A DNA stretch of 64,000 nt from Pyrrhosoma nymphula. Its lineage: Eukaryota; Arthropoda; Insecta; Odonata; Coenagrionidae. Location of the stretch: positions 140,609,977 to 140,673,976 of the forward strand of contig OY754332.1 in NCBI GenBank assembly GCA_963573305.1. The letters run 5' to 3'. The notes below the pieces were generated by a model, which was not told where the DNA came from, did not search any database, and worked only from the letters and a program-made list of their open reading frames with translations. Shown piece by piece: positions 37,593-48,480 of the stretch. The translations under genes were made by a program, and so were the position numbers. The number at the start of each line of letters is the position of its first letter. Position 1 is the first letter of the stretch.

Positions 37593-37860
37593 GATTTCCG
37601 ATTTTGAACGATTTGAATTGTTCGTCGAATGCAACGACGTAAATTCAAGTAAGAAAGTGAGTACTCTCTTAACCGTTGTGGGAGTTAAAACCTATAATTT
37701 GCTTCGTGATTTGTGCACGCCTAATAAACCATCTTCAAAGACATATAATGAGTTAGTAATGCTGGTCGAAGATCATCTTTACCCGGCACAATCATTCATA
37801 GCTGAGCGTTACAAATTCAGCAAGAGAGATCAACATGAGGGTGAAACGGTTGCTAAATAC
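37593..37860 (+). pseudogene. gypsy N-terminal gag segment (segment D)
   Basis: A plus-strand piece of about 88 codons (DFERFELFVECNDVN..., LLRDLCTPNKPSSKTYNEL, then HEGETVAKY) that is gypsy gag. Its last residues are those expected just before the first residues of minus-strand segment C, so D is inverted in place relative to C; the head-to-head joint is near 37,592. The gag start and the 5' LTR are missing. On the right, LINE ORF2 resumes at 37,861, with TAC shared at the joint. Confidence 0.7.
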
Positions 37861-38464
37861 TTCACAAAATCAAGTGCGGCAGCTAATCCGAACGGCAAAA
37901 CAGGAGTATTAAAATTAATGCTTTTCGGACAAATGGGACGTAAAATCCTCTTGGCAGGAGTTAAGATGTCTCGGTATCGGAAAATCTAGGAGACCCTTAT
38001 CCAACACAACATTCTCCCTGAATGACCTCAACAATTACTTTCTCTCACCTGTTTTCAAAGAAAGTAAGCAGAATGAAAGATCTGGTGACTCTTATTTAAC
38101 TGGCAATTGCCCTAAGCTCACCGATCCCTCACTATTCCCCTCGTTTGACAGTGAAAGTCTGTATTTACGGCATTATACCCCAGAAACACTTTTGCCCTGG
38201 GTCAAACCTTTGAAATCGAACTCCACAGGTGTTGACGGTATAAATGCTAAAATGATTGAACACATTCTTCTAACAGTAATACCCCAAACCCTCTATATTT
38301 ATAATTGTTCCATAAATTACTCCACATTCCCAACTCTTTGGAAACCTGCTATCATCCGTCCTATCAATAAAATCCCAGTGCCCAAATGTATGTCTGATTT
38401 TAGATCTATTGCTGTGTTGTGTACTCTCCCCATACCTTTTGAGCGCTTTGTATGTAACTCTGCA
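37861..38464 (+). pseudogene. LINE ORF2 resumed: linker and RT start
   Basis: Sequence FTKSSAAANPN, then FSLNDLNNYFLSPVF (38,010-38,060), the RT entry block STGVDGINAKMI (38,223-38,258), YNCSINYSTFPTLWKPAIIR and FRSIAVLCTLPIPFERFVCN (to 38,460). This matches the sister LINE at 11.7-12.1 kb block by block. One frameshift or stop lies near 37,988. The frame is interrupted at about 38,465 by a SINE-like insert. Confidence 0.8.
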
Positions 38465-38843
38465 GTACATCTTCATCTACAAAATACCCTGCAAGCCACC
38501 TTAGGGGTGTGTGGCAGGGGGTGAGTAATAAACAACATGCATTACACTATACCCTATAGTTTGTGTAACTACGACTAATTATGCATTAGCATAAATCGCT
38601 AATGCTTGTCACGAGGCGAAGCCTCACAAGCATGCACCACTACACTATAGATGTCATCACGATGGAGAGGGACCGTCAATATACATGCATTCTACAACTA
38701 CACAGATAGACAGGGACTCAAGACCCATGCAGAAAACATTCCAGGCGTGATGTTAGTAAGTACTAGTAGATAAGGATTCAAGTATTAGGTGTACTACTAC
38801 TACTAAGAGCTACACTAACTAACGACAAACCTAGATAAAAGTC
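38465..38843 (-). mobile_element. SINE-like insert in LINE ORF2
   Basis: About 380 bases with no LINE coding content separate FERFVCN from the LSRINVFDKYQSGFRKN block. The left end, in minus orientation, finishes ...CCTAAGGTGGCTTGCAGGGTATTTTGTAGATGAAGATG, matching tails at 42,197-42,266 and 46,293-46,352, so it is a dispersed element with a GTAGATG-type 3' tail. Target duplications were not obvious. It may be a SINE or the 3' end of a LINE that ends in this module. Confidence 0.55.
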
Positions 38844-39751
38844 TCATTGGCAGACCATCTATCTCGGATAAACGTTTTTGACAAATATCAATCGGGGTTC
38901 CGTAAAAACTACAGCACTCAGTCTGCACAAATTAAAATAACAGACGATATTCATCGATCAGTAGGCGAAAGAAAATCACAATTCTGGATCAATTTGATCC
39001 TAGTAAAGCCTTCGATTCTGTAGATCATGATATTTTACTATGACGCAAAAGTCAAATCAATTTTTCTCCCTCTGTCTTGTTTTGGTTTCACTCTTACCTA
39101 TCTAATATTACGTCAAATACGGGGATGTTAAAGAATCATATTTTCTACCAGTTTTCCGGGGAGTCCCACAAGGCTCTATTCTCGGACCCTTATTGTTTGC
39201 CATATGTATCAAAGACCTCACCAGCTCCAAATCTCACTGCAAATACCATTTTTACGCGGATGGCTTTCAGATTTACCTTGAAAGCTACCCATATGAACTT
39301 GACCATGCCGTTGAATTGATCAATAAAGATATTCAGTCCATTTGTGACTGATTAGCCATTAATCGGCTTAAGCTAAATTCAAAGAAGTCTAAGTCGATAA
39401 TACTTGGCAGTACTTCCACTTTTCACTTTATCTCTATGAGTGACCTTCCTAAATATCTAGTACAGAATCTCCTGATATCTCTAGTATTCGAATACTGTGA
39501 AGAGTCTTGAGTTCACTTAAATAATACCTTGAGCTGGCGGGAGTATGTTAAATCTATATTTAACAATGTGTATAAGACACTGTACCAGATAAAGCACTTC
39601 AGGCATTTTATCCGACTTTCGCTTCGTCAGAAGTTGTTTAAAACTCTTGTATTCCCACATTTTGATTGTTGTTCATTTATTTTCTCAGATATTAACACAG
39701 AACTCTGCACTAAGTTACAGCGACTTTAAAACTCATGTTTGCGTTTTATTT
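38844..39751 (+). pseudogene. LINE ORF2 RT core with altered active site
   Basis: RT blocks after the SINE-like insert: LSRINVFDKYQSGFRKN, ITDDIHRSVGERK, then LDQFDPSKAFDSVDHDILL (first catalytic Asp present, about 39,000). The active-site box is at 39,253-39,264 and reads YADG instead of YADD. NRLKLNSKKSKSIILGS and LYQIKHFRHFIRLSLRQKL (39,580-39,630) follow, then ELCTKLQRL and SCLRFIFN at the piggyBac border. Multiple frameshifts and stops occur. Confidence 0.8.
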
Positions 39752-40057
39752 TTAACCCATTAACGCCCATACTTTTTTAAATAAACTTTTTATTGAAAAT
39801 TTGTTAATTATTTGTTTAGAAGGGTATTTAGAAGCAATATGGATGATTTTTAGAAAAATATCTCTTAACGGTTGCAAATGGTGGACTGTCCTAAAAATAG
39901 GACGCTGGGACTATAAGGTAACATTTCACAAATTAGAAAAATTATATATAAGAACGAATTTGAATGAAAAATATTATTATTACGTTTGTTTTTACATTTG
40001 TATGCAATAACAACTACAAAAACATATTGAAAATGAGAAAAAAGAAACATGAATTTA

Positions 40058-41848
40058 TCATTTCTTGGTGTGATAAGTAGTGAAACAGTTCTTGCACAAA
40101 GTTACTTCACATTTTTTTACAAAAGGTGAGAGGTTTTGCATTGCAGTTTTCTCCCTGGCATCTCCTTTGTTTGTCTCGTCTTGATACAAGGTGATCTTTT
40201 CCATCGTATCTAATGTCTGGGATGGATGTTGAAGAGGATGTGTTGGCTGCTCTCCCTTGCTTTGAAGTGTTTCTTTTCAAATAAGCAATGGCGACATTTC
40301 TTCTGAATTCAAGGAGGTCCATGGTAGAATGAGAAACCCTATTGTACACAATCCAGGCATTTACAATTGCCATGTCAAGCATTCTTGTGAATAAACACCA
40401 ATACCACTTTTTACCACGAATGGACACATCGTACTTTCCCACTAACCAATCATGGTGGTCTACTCCACCCATGTACTTGTTGTATGATTTGATGGCATTC
40501 GGTTGTGGAACAGACAACTTCTGCCTTGACGTCCTGCTCCAACGTGATGCATGACTCAGAGGATGAACAGTGTCAAAATTTGTCCCAATAGCGACACAGT
40601 TGTTGTCGTTCCACTTCATGAACAGAACTTCTCCTTCTGAATCAAACGCAGAATCAAAAGTGCCCCTGGGCTCCTTAGACAATTCCTTGGAATCTTTCAA
40701 AGGGCATTTGCACAGGCGGTTCTGCCTCAGTGTACCAGAAGCTCTAAAACCAACATCTCTCAAATGAATAAGCAAATCTCTGCTGGTAAAGAGATTGTCG
40801 AAAAACACCCAGTGACTTGCCGGCTCTTGGACAGGGTCCAACATATTTAGAACAACGCGGGACCCTAATGCCAAATCATGTCTCTCATTCTGAGCTACTT
40901 CCTTACCACAGTATAAGTCGAAGTGGAAACAATAGCCACTTGATCCACACAGTGCCCAAAATTTGTATCCAAAACGGATCGGCTTCCCTCTGATAAACTG
41001 CTTCAATCCGTGGTGACCATAATATTTGGCTATCATTTCATCGACTGCAAGGTGTTTGTCAAATATGCCCCATCTTCTGAAATTCTTATTCAGAGCGACT
41101 ATTAGAGGGCGCACTTTGAACCCTCTATCGTCTTTATTCTCTTGAACCTTGCTGTTGTCATTGAAGTGCAGCATGCTTTTTAGTTTGAGGTACTTGTTTC
41201 TTGGCATTGCATTTCTTACAATATTGATTCCTAAATCACTATCTTCACTCCAATAGTGCCTTTCACTGGGCACTTTGTGATATCCGGACAGCAAAAGTAT
41301 TCCAAAAAATGTTTTGAGTTCATCGATCGACAAAATGAAATTTATTTCATTTTTTACTTCTGTGGCATACTTTACAGACTCAGAATTTATCATGCTCATT
41401 ATCGCGTCATCAAAGAGCATCTCAAATATTTCAAGAGGAGAATTTTCTCCCAGCTCACCTTGCATAGTCTCTGCCATAGATTCTGTGACGTACCTTCTTC
41501 TGGCAATTTTGTGTAGGTCGGGACGACTTTTCTCCAAATTGGTTCGCATTTTGTCAGCGAACGTTTCTTCCCCACACCTCGTGATCTTTTCGCTTGTGGA
41601 TACTCCTCGTCATCTTCCGCAGAAGTTGTGATCTGGCTTTCATTCCGCGGTACTATCTGCAGCAATAGTTCACCAGGAACGTCTGCAACCTCAACTTGGT
41701 TCACTTGGTCTTCTTCAAAAATGTCTTCATCACTGACAACCTCATTCTCCGGTGGCAAGACAACTACACTCACATCTGCTGAATTGTCAATATCCTCTTC
41801 AAAAAGTATTTGTTCTATTTCACTGATAGTAACACCTTTCCGAAACAT
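40058..41848 (-). pseudogene. piggyBac-type transposase, nearly intact (copy 3)
   Basis: A DDE/D cut-and-paste transposase that excises precisely from TTAA. The favoured start is the ATG at 41,848 (MFRKGVTISEIEQILFEED), with an acidic N-terminus to about 41,560. A frameshift lies between about 41,450 and 41,490, where the frame changes from TSQNLWQRLCK to ELGENSPLEIFEMLF. The Met at 41,549 is out of frame with the N-terminus and is probably not the real start. The long frame to 40,107 carries LAVDEMIAKYYG (first Asp, about 41,030), VFFDNLFTSRDL (second, about 40,795) and YMGGVDHHDWLVGKYD (third and fourth, about 40,450). The Cys-rich tail starts RRCQGENCNAKPLTFCKK. A T7 run on the plus strand (40,112-40,118) shifts the frame to a premature stop at 40,107; in the alternative frame more Cys/His codons continue to a stop at 40,058-40,060. 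All catalytic Asp codons are present. Confidence 0.9.
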
Positions 41849-42100
41849 GACTCCGAATAACAGCAAAAATACGTAGCAGAAAAGTCGAACTTTCTACTCG
41901 CACAAGGCAGTACTACAAATGAATCCCTAAGAGACTAAATGTCTGTTTTATTCGAAACGCCATCTGCCTTTTCTTCCACGAAAACACAGTCATATTCGCC
42001 CACCCCCTCTACGTCTACGTCATACTCATACTGGTAACACCTGCCTACCACCCCCTCCCTCCTCCGCTTCTCTGCCTGGGTATATATATATATCTGTATG

Positions 42101-42160
42101 TTGACAAAACTTTGTATAATTTGACCAAACCTTGTATGTTTTGACCAAACTTTGTACCTG
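42101..42160. repeat. Three 20-bp iterons in the piggyBac 5' region
   Basis: Exact 20-bp spacing: TTGACAAAACTTTGTATAAT, TTGACCAAACCTTGTATGTT, TTGACCAAACTTTGTACCTG. They lie about 250 bases upstream of the minus-strand transposase start, next to a short TA run (42,081-42,092), so they could be promoter or transposase-binding repeats. This is inference. Confidence 0.75.
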
Positions 42161-42196
42161 ATGCCGAAAAATTATCCCGGGCAAAACCAACCCTTT

Positions 42197-42268
42197 CAGT
42201 CACCTGACCACGCCAAACACCCTAGAGGTGGCTCGCAGGGTAATATGTAGATGTAGATGTAGATGATA
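42197..42268 (+). repeat. SINE/LINE 3'-tail module inside the piggyBac element
   Basis: CACCTGACCACGCCAAACA, then CCCTAGAGGTGGCTCGCAGGG, then TAATATGTAGATGTAGATGTAGATGAT. The same module is found at 38,465-38,530 (opposite strand) and 46,293-46,352. Its place here implies either insertion into the transposon or capture by it. Confidence 0.6.
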
Positions 42269-42744
42269 AGGTTCTGAGAAACGAGGCATGAGTCATCACA
42301 CAACGGAAAACACGGCGGTCTACTAACGGGGCCAGTGACGAAGGAAACTGATGCCTTTATGTCCCAGCGTCCTATAAATAGGACGGTACATTTCTCAGAG
42401 GTGCCACGAAAATACTAAAGAAAATACGACGCTCCCACCTACGAATATACACCCTGTGATGCATAATAAATATAATCTGATCAATATTTCACATTTGAAA
42501 TATATGTTCATTGCACAAAATACAAAAATTAGGCTGAGTAACGGACATGAAAAAATTCTTCAAAATCATATCGGCCTAGACCTCTTAAAAAGTTGCGTAA
42601 AATAAAAATATAAATAAAACACTCATAAATAAAGATTCTTCTTTCATAAATAATAATTTCAAAAGAATTATATGCCATTAGAAAAATGCAAAAAAATAAA
42701 AAGTAAGTGTCCTAATTATAGGACGCTGGGCGCTAATGGGTTAA

Positions 42745-43510
42745 CATCCGTTTCGATGAACATGCTACGTCTTATTATTAAAAAAATGGATGCAATTGGT
42801 TAAAAGCCGTATAATTCAAAAGGCTTTATGTTTTTTTTAAGGTACAGAAATCCAAAAAACCGTCTTATTTGTATGAAAACTTTATATATAATGGCAATAC
42901 TGGGAAGAGATCAACTCGAATCACTAAGATATTCTATGTTCCTAAATACCAGTCTTTAATATTTGAGAACTACGTCCTCATTTCCTCCTGCAAACTATGG
43001 GATTCTTTACCTGAAAATATTAGAACTTCTTCTATAATTTCAATGTTCAAGAGAAATATGACTGATCGGTTATGTGACTTAGCTTAATCTTCTCATATCT
43101 AATCGATATTATCAATTCTTGAAATGTGATTTCATATCTGAGCATTGCAATGTTGAATGAGATTCGTCATGCTCTTTCGTATGATAATACTATTTTGTGT
43201 TGCGTCTATTACTTAATATTTCATTATTATTAATGCAAAATGTGTAAGTAATGCGATTGATAATCTATGTTGCCTGTTTTTATTTCTCAATCCTTAATGT
43301 GTGGTCTCAATCCTTAATCTGTGCTTTGTTACCCTAATTTTCACATGTTATGTATTTTCTTATTCATTGATTATTGTTGGCTTATATGTGGTGCTCTTTA
43401 ATTAAATTTGTATGTATTGCTGTCACCAGTGGCCCAATTTGCTGTGGCATGTAATAATGTTTCAATGTTCCAGGGGACTTAAAGTCCCAGAACAATAATG
43501 ACTGTTTTCA
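42745..43510 (+). pseudogene. LINE ORF2 C-terminus and 3' UTR with terminal stem-loop
   Basis: After the piggyBac border the LINE reads IRFDEHATS and then, frameshifted, the last block at 42,869-43,087 (VPKYQSLIFENYVLISSCKLWDSLPENI, then FKRNMTDRL). The KLWDSLP block corresponds to KLWNSLP in the sister LINE at about 10,130. About 390 bases of 3' UTR follow, ending with the stem-loop GGGACTTAAAGTCCC at 43,474-43,488 and an AACAATAATG tail. Confidence 0.75.
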
Positions 43511-46292
43511 ATTCAACTCAAATATGTGCTCTTGTATCCAGCGATACCTATACGGTGTTTTACAACAAAATATTTACCTGAGATTTGATAATTTAAAAAA
43601 TCGGAATATCCTTTAGAAATCCGATAGTATTGATATGCATTCAGCAGTCAGTTTTTCAAATTTCCCATTTTTTCCATTTTTATCACCTTGTCAGTTCATA
43701 TTCTAATAAAATGTTGACTTTCAAGGCTAATATTTTTCAATAAGTCTGTATGGAATGTTAAAGCCAGAGAAATTACACGGAACGTAAATTTGAAGACTAA
43801 TGGCGGAATGCAAGGGTCAGGTTACGGGAAAGTGAGTGAAGAGCTCTCTCAAACCAGTCTTTGGATTTATGACTATAGTTGATGACGCACATGAAAAAAT
43901 ATAGTCAAAATGTTTGCAGTAAAGATAGGTATTAAGCCTCATATTATTCACTGATGAGTTTAAACTTTACCGCGGTCACAGCTCTCTTTGGGTCGATTAA
44001 TACCACCCAGTCAAGAGAATAAAGGACATTGGATTCCTGGTTTGTGATTGAATGGGAAGGGTTTGAGAGGCTGGGTGAAGTTTCCGAGAGGAGTCGGGTC
44101 TTGCGACCCGGAGAGGGTGAGGGAGGGTCGAGCGAATTTTCGGGAAGAGGATTACGTTAATCATCTTCACGCTCGGACTTCATCAAATGTGTTTCAAGAG
44201 AGTGGGATCTCATGTCAAGATTCTCCTTGGAGTCCACGACACACCCTACCAAAAGGAAAGGAGATCTCTGGTGCTAATGAATTTTATTCATTTCCTTGCT
44301 TGAAAGAAAAGGAAGGAGCTTTCATTGCTGTACAAAGCTGACACACATAGACTTTTTCCTTGATGCCTGCTTACACGACTTTAGTGTGATGTACTTTCCT
44401 TTGTGTAGGGTTTGAGGAGGAGATGGAAGCATTAAAGGTCTCGACAAGGAGCAATTTGAAACAATCTTAAGTACCTATTGTTCCAAAATAAAATACTTTC
44501 ATCAAGTATACGCAGTGTTGGTGGAAGTGCTGTGATTTCAGATGTGTAAGAAAACTAGGTCAGTTTTGTGTAACTGTCGACTTGTCAATTGGAGATGAAT
44601 GTTTTCTTCCATGGGATGGATAATTTCGAAAGAGTTATGTATCTTTCCCCATGGTAGCGTGTGAATTAGCTGCAATACCAGGTGCTCCATTTAATTTTTC
44701 TTCCCTAGTGAATTCAGAGAAGGCATTTTAAGCTTATTTATGACTCAAATTACAAATTACACTTTAACAATAATATAATACCTAGTGTTAACTGCTACGT
44801 CTATTTTTTCCTGAAGACGTTATATTTATATTTTCAATTATAGCTGAGTATTATTGAATTACAGCTTGCTATGGACAGCTATAAAATTTTCCAATGAACG
44901 ATCAGTGTGAACCCGGGCAGTGGAAGGAGGAACTACATCTAAGAAGATAACAAAAATTAGGAAAGAACATAATGCACAAAGAGACGAATGCCAAAAAAAT
45001 TATATGGAATCGATGAGGTTGCCTCTTGGAAATACGATCCCCGGTTTACATCATGTGTTTTCATGTCATGACAACTGACAGTACCAAAATAAAACTGAGA
45101 CAAGCATTGAGGACAACTATAGGGTCATTTAAATCGCTACACACTGGGCATTTTCCTTCATCGTTAGACTCCTTCTATAGATTCTCTGCTGTATCCTTCA
45201 GAAAAGAGTGGAATATATGCCTCTTGTGAACCCACCATTCAAGTGTGGTATCATAGCTTCATCCTGAAGGCTCAGAATCAAATCCCGGGAGTGCAGGTAA
45301 TTAATTGGTGGAGTTCTAATCCTTATTTCAGTGCTTTATTGAAAACTTCAACTGCAGAATTCCGTCTGTCGGATAAAACGTTGACCTGTAGAACCTATCT
45401 GCCTTTCATTAAGAGCAAGATAATGCCAACACTGAGTTTCTCTCCAATTTTCCTCACATTCCCAACATAATCAAAACCTCATCGACCGACTCACCGACTC
45501 TCAGAGTTTTAAATTACCTCAAGGTGTCAGTCGCCTCCCCAAATAGATAACCAACCATGTAATAACACTACTATATAATTTGTCAATGACAATAATTCTA
45601 AAGTATGTTATTACCCCATATTAAAAATATGGAATCTTACTTTTAGGGACATTTTCAGAGCCAAATAAAGGAACTTCATGCCTTGAGCTCCAGGAATCTA
45701 AGAACCTTCTGAATATCACGGCCTTAAATGAGTCAATTACCAGTCATCATGAACGCGCTCGGGAACATAAATACAAACTCTTTAATGAAAAACGTACTGT
45801 TGATATAATTTTCACAGAAAAGGTTTGACCTTGCTCAGTGGGGAAAATATTTTCTCAATCGATTAATGTGGGAATGCGAGTGAACTCTTCGAGATTCCGC
45901 ATTTATTCCCTGTTATAGAAGTAATTTTAATTAATGCATAGCTTTTTGGTAGAATTTCTAATGTTACTATAACGTTGGTAAATTATATCAGCCATTTCGA
46001 TTTCGTTCGGATATGCAATACTTTTTGCGGTGGGAGGCACCTTGTGGTTGTATTTGCTTTCAGCAGAGAAGAATGTTTTCTGGTCATAATCCCAAATAGA
46101 AACCTTCTTCCGTCTCCACAAATTGTCTTGCTTCCTTCCGTCCACTGCTGCGTTTAAGCTAATCCTCCCTCCTTCCTTATTCTCTGCGTCTTATCATTTC
46201 CTCTTCCTCATCTTTCTGGACCCTTTTTTGAAAGACAGAGGATAACTAAGATTATTTACCTATAGAAAAGAAGTTATTTTTAGAGCGTCATA
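43511..46292. other. Intergenic DNA, no gene seen
   Basis: A 97-codon frame at 44,048-44,341 (+) lies in GC-richer sequence containing a small hairpin (CGGGTCTTGCGACCCG, about 44,095-44,110), but it shows no known motif. The rest is AT-rich with no recognised feature. Confidence 0.4.
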
Positions 46293-46352
46293 AGGAGTCA
46301 ACCCATGCCACATACCCCTGCTGCGGCTCGCATGGTATTATGTGGATGTAGG
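46293..46352 (+). repeat. SINE/LINE 3'-tail module, third copy
   Basis: GTCAACCCATGCCACATACC, then CCTGCTGCGGCTCGCATGG, then TATTATGTGGATGTAGGTAAAGG. It matches the modules at 42,197 and 38,465, including the GTGGATGTAGG tail. The body upstream is not recognisable. Confidence 0.55.
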
Positions 46353-48480
46353 TAAAGGTGGAATATCGTGGATTGGGGATATAGATGAAGGTGGAGAATT
46401 TTTTGTATTTTATTCCTGCTAAAATTTAACGTTACAACAGAAATCATCTCCTCTCTTCAAGATCGGAGTGATTTAATGTGATCTCGACAAATATTTTCTG
46501 TATTTAACTTTTATGTAATTTAACCCCTTGAATTTATAAAATCATTTTATATTTGATTTCATTTTATTTATGGCAAACGTGATTTTCATAATGATGCTTG
46601 CGTTCTTTTCATCTAATTCTCTGATCACTTGATCATTCAGACTAAGGTCAACAGCGCAAAACACAGCCATGGCTAAAATTAGAGTGAGCAGCATGAAATA
46701 TTGATATGAATAATTGTGTTTAAATCATGTGATGATAAGTAATGGAAATAAAATTTAGGAAAAATCTGAAGATAAGTACATTTTCCTCTCTTTTACAAAA
46801 AAAACATTATTAAGGATAATATGAATTAATCTTTATGGAAATCAAACAAAGAGCAAAACAAAGGATTTATTTACTATAGTATTTTATTTAAAGGGTTATT
46901 TGGTATTTTTTTCCATAGTATTCAATCTTTTATGTATGATTTGAGTACCAAAAAGTAGTTTGAATTACTGAAATGTCTTTTCCCTTGTCTGAAATTCGTC
47001 TTTGTCATTTTTCTTCGAAAATAAGTTCATACCTACTAATTGAGAAAACACTCATACTCTTTGATAAGCACGAGTTCAGGTTTAACACCTACTCTGTCAA
47101 AGAAGAACCCAGGGGTGCTTGGTACGGTTAAACGTTTGTACTGCTGTTTTCAGTGCAGGAAGGAATCTATGCTAAGGTACCATGCTAAGGTACCATGAAC
47201 TCGGAATCTTCGTTTGGGGGCTATAAGAAAGACTTTTCTAGCTCTGCGGTGAATGTCGTTAATATTCGCCGAAATTCTGCTGATCTTCACTCCGCTAATC
47301 CAAGCTCACCTCCAAAGGTTCTTACTCCCCCTGTCTTAATATGTGTTTTCACCATGTTCCCTTTCCCTTCGTCTTTCCGGTGGTTGAGAGTGAATATTAA
47401 TTACTTTTCCACAACATTTGGCTTGAACTGGCTAATTATATTTATGATGAGCTGCTTCTTTGCTTTCGCTCTGTCACCGGCGAAACCGCGTCATGGAATG
47501 AAAGTGATACCTAGCAAACAAACTTTAAGGAGCCTCTCAAGAGTTAATGTGTATCACCTTTTAATAATGAAGTATTTTCTCCGTGTTAATAAGTCTAGTC
47601 ACATAAGATATTGTGAAATAAAACAAAAATTATATTTCATTGTGTATATTGAGAATTTTCTGCTGCTTATTGAAATGGAAAACATTCATGTTTTTAATTA
47701 AAATACACGGTGCTCTACCTGCAGTTTATTGAGCCTCCAAAAAGATGCTGCAAGTTCTGGTTTCCAAGGCTAAGTCCTCCGTATAACATTTACCCCAATC
47801 CCTATAATCCGCAGACCAGTGAAACGCTAAGCTACACAATCAAAGTTATTTAATGTTACCAAAAGTTACCAAAGGATAACCGCAATTTGAAAGTATAACT
47901 TTAATTAAATTTGTATAGTTAAAGAAAGAAGTTAATATTACATAAATATTTTGGAAACATACAAATTATTTGGTATGCAACATAATCAATTGAATCAGGT
48001 CTTATGAAATTCAGCGTGGAACACGTTTCAGATTCCAGTTTCTCTCTCTCTTCCCCGAATTTGTTAGAATAAATAGGGATGAGAATGTTCGATATTTTGG
48101 ACATGGACGGAAAGCCTCTTATTCTGCTGACGGGATCAGCAGTTCGATTTCAGTTTATTACTATCTTTTTCCAAATTTCCAGCACGAGGTTTAGCGGTGT
48201 TGATCCGGAGTGGAGTGTTGTTTATCAAATTTCTCCCTCGTCGGCTGGAAGATGGCAGAATATTCTTTAGATGAAGCCATCTTCAAGTTTTCCTCGCGGT
48301 GGAAACCGAATGACCAGCATTCCACATCTTTCATTCAAATTTTTTAATAGAGATTTAGGATTAAGAGGTTGCTATCAATTGCTGTTCAATCCATTACCAA
48401 CCTTATATTCACACAAAGTAGGAAAATTGGGGATCAGCCTAGCACCTGAGACTTCGTGGTCAACGTGGAGACTACTTTCA
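46353..48480. other. Intergenic DNA, no gene seen
   Basis: A 168-codon frame at 47,195-47,701 (+) is long for this sequence but compositionally plain and recognised on neither strand. A short tandem (ATGCTAAGGTACC twice) is at about 47,168-47,193. Confidence 0.35.

Larger units (their letters stand above)
33968..37860. mobile_element. Rearranged Ty3/gypsy fragment without complete LTRs
   Basis: Four gypsy pieces are packed together inside the LINE: (A) RT-RNase H-integrase, plus strand, 33,968-36,205; (B) integrase C-terminal tail, polypurine tract and the first bases of an LTR, minus strand, about 36,206-36,540; (C) gag middle, zinc knuckles and protease, minus strand, about 36,541-37,592; (D) an N-terminal gag segment, plus strand, 37,593-37,860. 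No full LTR is present at either border, and LINE coding sequence resumes on both sides after a small gap. The pieces do not overlap in gypsy coordinates, so together they look like one element that was cut and reassembled. Confidence 0.8.
39756..42740 (-). mobile_element. piggyBac-type element (copy 3), complete with TTAA duplication
   Basis: A 2,985-bp element flanked by TTAA at 39,752-39,755 and 42,741-42,744. The left end CCCATTAACGCCCA and the right end read inward CCCATTAGCGCCCA match at 13 of 14 positions. A subterminal box, GTCCTA-A/T-rich-ATAGGACGCTGGG, occurs near the left end (39,888-39,909), near the right end (42,709-42,730) and inverted at 42,361-42,384. The transposase is on the minus strand. 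Insertion is clean within LINE ORF2, which resumes at 42,745. The matching ends and exact target duplication indicate a comparatively recent insertion. Confidence 0.93.
31640..43510 (+). mobile_element. CR1/jockey-type LINE, host of three nested insertions (approximate limits)
   Basis: The LINE reads 5' UTR, ORF1 (31,994-32,971), ORF2 endonuclease (32,983-33,965), RT (37,861-39,751 in pieces), C-terminus (42,745-43,087), 3' UTR and 3' stem-loop (43,474-43,488). The intervening blocks are a rearranged gypsy fragment, a SINE-like insert and a complete piggyBac element. Removing each restores the order of domains seen in the sister copy at 9.7-12.7 kb. The 5' end is not sharply defined; a non-coding CpG-containing leader runs from about 31,640. 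The 3' end is placed just after the stem-loop and an AATAATG-like tail. Confidence 0.8.

Noticed and set aside
47195..47701. 168-codon plus-strand open frame
   Set aside because: No motif or family resemblance on either strand and compositionally ordinary; kept only as a note.
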